This document shows positions 23,519-24,954 of a stretch of 24,954 nt of DNA, piece by piece. The notes beneath the pieces were generated by a model, which was not told the origin of the DNA, made no database searches, and saw only the letters and a program-made list of their open reading frames with translations. The stretch covers positions 14,241-39,194 of the forward strand of contig DJEQ01000049.1 in the NCBI GenBank assembly GCA_002431355.1, given 5' to 3'. Each line of letters opens with the position of its first letter. Position 1 is the stretch's first letter. The translations under genes were made by a program, and so were the position numbers. This DNA is from Oribacterium sp. UBA5894. GTDB lineage: Bacteria; Bacillota; Clostridia; Lachnospirales; Lachnospiraceae.

Positions 23519-24859
23519 TTATCCGACCGTGATCGGTTCCTCTGGCAGGCGTGCAAGCACATGCCGATGATGTGTGAAGGTAGCGTAAATGAGGGTTAGT
23601 CCTCCGACGCGGCCCATGTACATGAGGAGAATGAGGACGAGCTGCGACAGGAGATGAAGATGGGGCGTGAGTCCCAGTGTCAGGCCGACCGTCGCAACGG
23701 CTGAGGCCGTTTCAAAGAGACAGGATGAAAGCGGAAGCCCCTCATAGACACTGATGAAGACGCCACCCACGAAAAAGAGTGTCAGGTACATCATTAAAAT
23801 AGTAGATGCCGTGCGTACAGTGCTGCACGAGATACGACGATCATAGAGCTGTACACTTTCCCGTTGACGAAAGGTGGCGAAGGCATTGGCCATGAGTACG
23901 GTAAAGGTGGTTGTTTTCATGCCACCCGCCGTGGATCCCGGCGAGCCGCCAATCAGCATGAGAAGAATCATAATACCACGGGAGGCACTGCTCAGCTTCG
24001 TGAGATCGGTCGTATTAAAGCCGGCTGTACGCGGAGTGACGGACTGGAACAGTGCAGCCAGCACACCTTCTCCCAGCGGAAGTGAACGATAATCATATGC
24101 AAAGAAAAATACAGCGGGCAGGACGATGAGAAGAAAGGTGGTTACGAGGATGACCTTGCTTTGCATACGATAGCGGCGAAAATGAAAGCGATGCGTGCAC
24201 ATGTCTTCCCAGGTCAGAAACCCGAGACCACCGATCACGATGAGGAGCATAATGGTGAGGTTCACCAGCGGATCCTGTGCATAGGCCATCAGGGATGGAT
24301 AGAGATGATCGTGTGTGCCGAGCAGATCGAATCCGGCATTGCAAAAGGCGGAAATCGAGTGGAAGACGGCAAACCAGATGCCACGGATGCCATCATCATG
24401 GCAAAACCGAGGCAGCAGAAGCAGCGCACCCAGCAGCTCGATGAGGAAGGTACCACGCAAAATGAACCGTGTGAGACGCACGATGCCGCCCACCTGTGGC
24501 GCGGAGATGGCATCCTGCATGGTGCTTCGCTGCATGAGCGAAATTTTCCGCCCAGATAAAATCGTGAACGCTGCGGCGACCGTGACGATACCGAGTCCTC
24601 CAATTTGAATGAGAAGCAGAATGAGCGCCTGTCCGAAGGCAGACCAGTAGGTGCCCGTGTCCCGTACGACGAGCCCCGTTACACATACGGCCGAGGTCGA
24701 TGTAAAAAGGGCCACAGGAAATGGTGTCCATGTACCACTGGAAGAAGAAATCGGCAGCATAAGGAGCAGCGCACCGAAGAGGATAACGCCAGCAAAGCCG
24801 AGGGTGATGATTTGGAAAGAAGAAAGACGGTGCATCCGTCGTAGCTGTTCTTCGGTCAT
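23519..24859 (-). CDS. ktrB: KtrB/TrkH-type potassium uptake channel subunit
   Basis: This 446-residue membrane protein has the four-repeat membrane-loop-membrane layout of the Trk/Ktr/HKT superfamily. The four filter segments each hold the conserved Gly: TSAVCVTGL (about 55-63), SISAFCNAGFDLL, SVTPRTAGFNT and SAVATVGLTLG. A Gly-rich stretch, MLIGGSPGSTAGGMKTTT, is the classic pre-filter loop that gates the pore. The length equals KtrB (about 445) rather than TrkH (about 480). AAGGAGG eight bases before the ATG (24859) sets the start. It is the first gene visible of a minus-strand operon with ktrA, a small membrane peptide, kdpD and kdpE. About 95 bases of upstream DNA remain in the window, without a promoter I can call. 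Confidence 0.9.
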   Translation of the reverse strand: MTEEQLRRMHRLSSFQIITLGFAGVILFGALLLMLPISSSSGTWTPFPVALFTSTSAVCVTGLVVRDTGTYWSAFGQALILLLIQIGGLGIVTVAAAFTILSGRKISLMQRSTMQDAISAPQVGGIVRLTRFILRGTFLIELLGALLLLPRFCHDDGIRGIWFAVFHSISAFCNAGFDLLGTHDHLYPSLMAYAQDPLVNLTIMLLIVIGGLGFLTWEDMCTHRFHFRRYRMQSKVILVTTFLLIVLPAVFFFAYDYRSLPLGEGVLAALFQSVTPRTAGFNTTDLTKLSSASRGIMILLMLIGGSPGSTAGGMKTTTFTVLMANAFATFRQRESVQLYDRRISCSTVRTASTILMMYLTLFFVGGVFISVYEGLPLSSCLFETASAVATVGLTLGLTPHLHLLSQLVLILLMYMGRVGGLTLIYATFTHHRHVLARLPEEPITVG

Positions 24860-24954
24860 GTTCTATGCCTCCTTGATCTATCTTCATGATAGCAGGGCAT
24901 GAATAAAGGCAGGATAAGGGAATAAAGACTGGTGTTAAGATGGCATAAAGAAAG

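Noticed and set aside
24860..24954. Potassium or c-di-AMP riboswitch in the ktrB leader
   Set aside because: Only 95 bases are available and I see no conserved core or strong stem. The leader may extend beyond the window.

Overview
The window reads as a Gram-positive Clostridia chromosome, most likely a Lachnospiraceae member. The pointers are mid-range base composition, strong AGGAGG-type ribosome binding sites, a sugar-binding lipoprotein with a Ser/Ala/Thr-rich linker after its lipobox, YesM/YesN-type two-component regulation, and a KtrAB-like potassium operon. The assignment is an inference from style and gene content. No rRNA, tRNA, IS element or CRISPR array was seen.

Layout. (1) 1-540: a broken remnant in which the first residues of a DUF3427-type DEAD/DEAH helicase are joined to its last ~60 residues, with a frameshift in a 7-A run and a terminator-like hairpin behind it. 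(2) 540-2460: a clearly AT-rich insert holding an ABC/OLD-like AAA ATPase, a small TOPRIM-like partner starting on an ATGA overlap, and a possible 44-residue third gene also on an ATGA overlap. This looks like a compact two- (or three-) gene phage-defence cassette and is the best candidate here for an undescribed system. (3) 2468-3952: a membrane-anchored surface protein with Asp-box repeats. (4) 4038-8316: a CitMHS-family carboxylate transporter, then an OmpR-type response regulator and a dCache sensor kinase whose C-terminal receiver domain has lost its phosphoacceptor Asp.

(5) 8428-19704: an acetylated glucuronoxylan-oligosaccharide utilisation locus. It contains a SASA/CE6-like esterase (minus strand), a NodB/CE4-like deacetylase, an ABC sugar-binding lipoprotein, a YesM kinase, a YesN AraC-type regulator, two ABC permeases and a short GH115 alpha-glucuronidase. 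None of the three enzymes shows a signal peptide. The likely scheme is that the lipoprotein captures oligosaccharides outside, the permeases import them, and acetyl and (methyl)glucuronic acid side groups are removed in the cytosol. YesM/YesN probably senses the sugar or its binding protein. The ATPase subunit and the backbone xylanases/xylosidases are not in the window.

(6) 19779-24859, minus strand: a potassium-uptake operon in the order ktrB/trkH, ktrA/trkA, an unlisted 39-residue membrane peptide, kdpD, kdpE. The KdpD kinase lacks the usual N-terminal Walker/KdpD domain, and no kdpFABC genes are present, so this KdpDE pair probably serves a Ktr/Trk system. Convincing intrinsic terminators separate most units.
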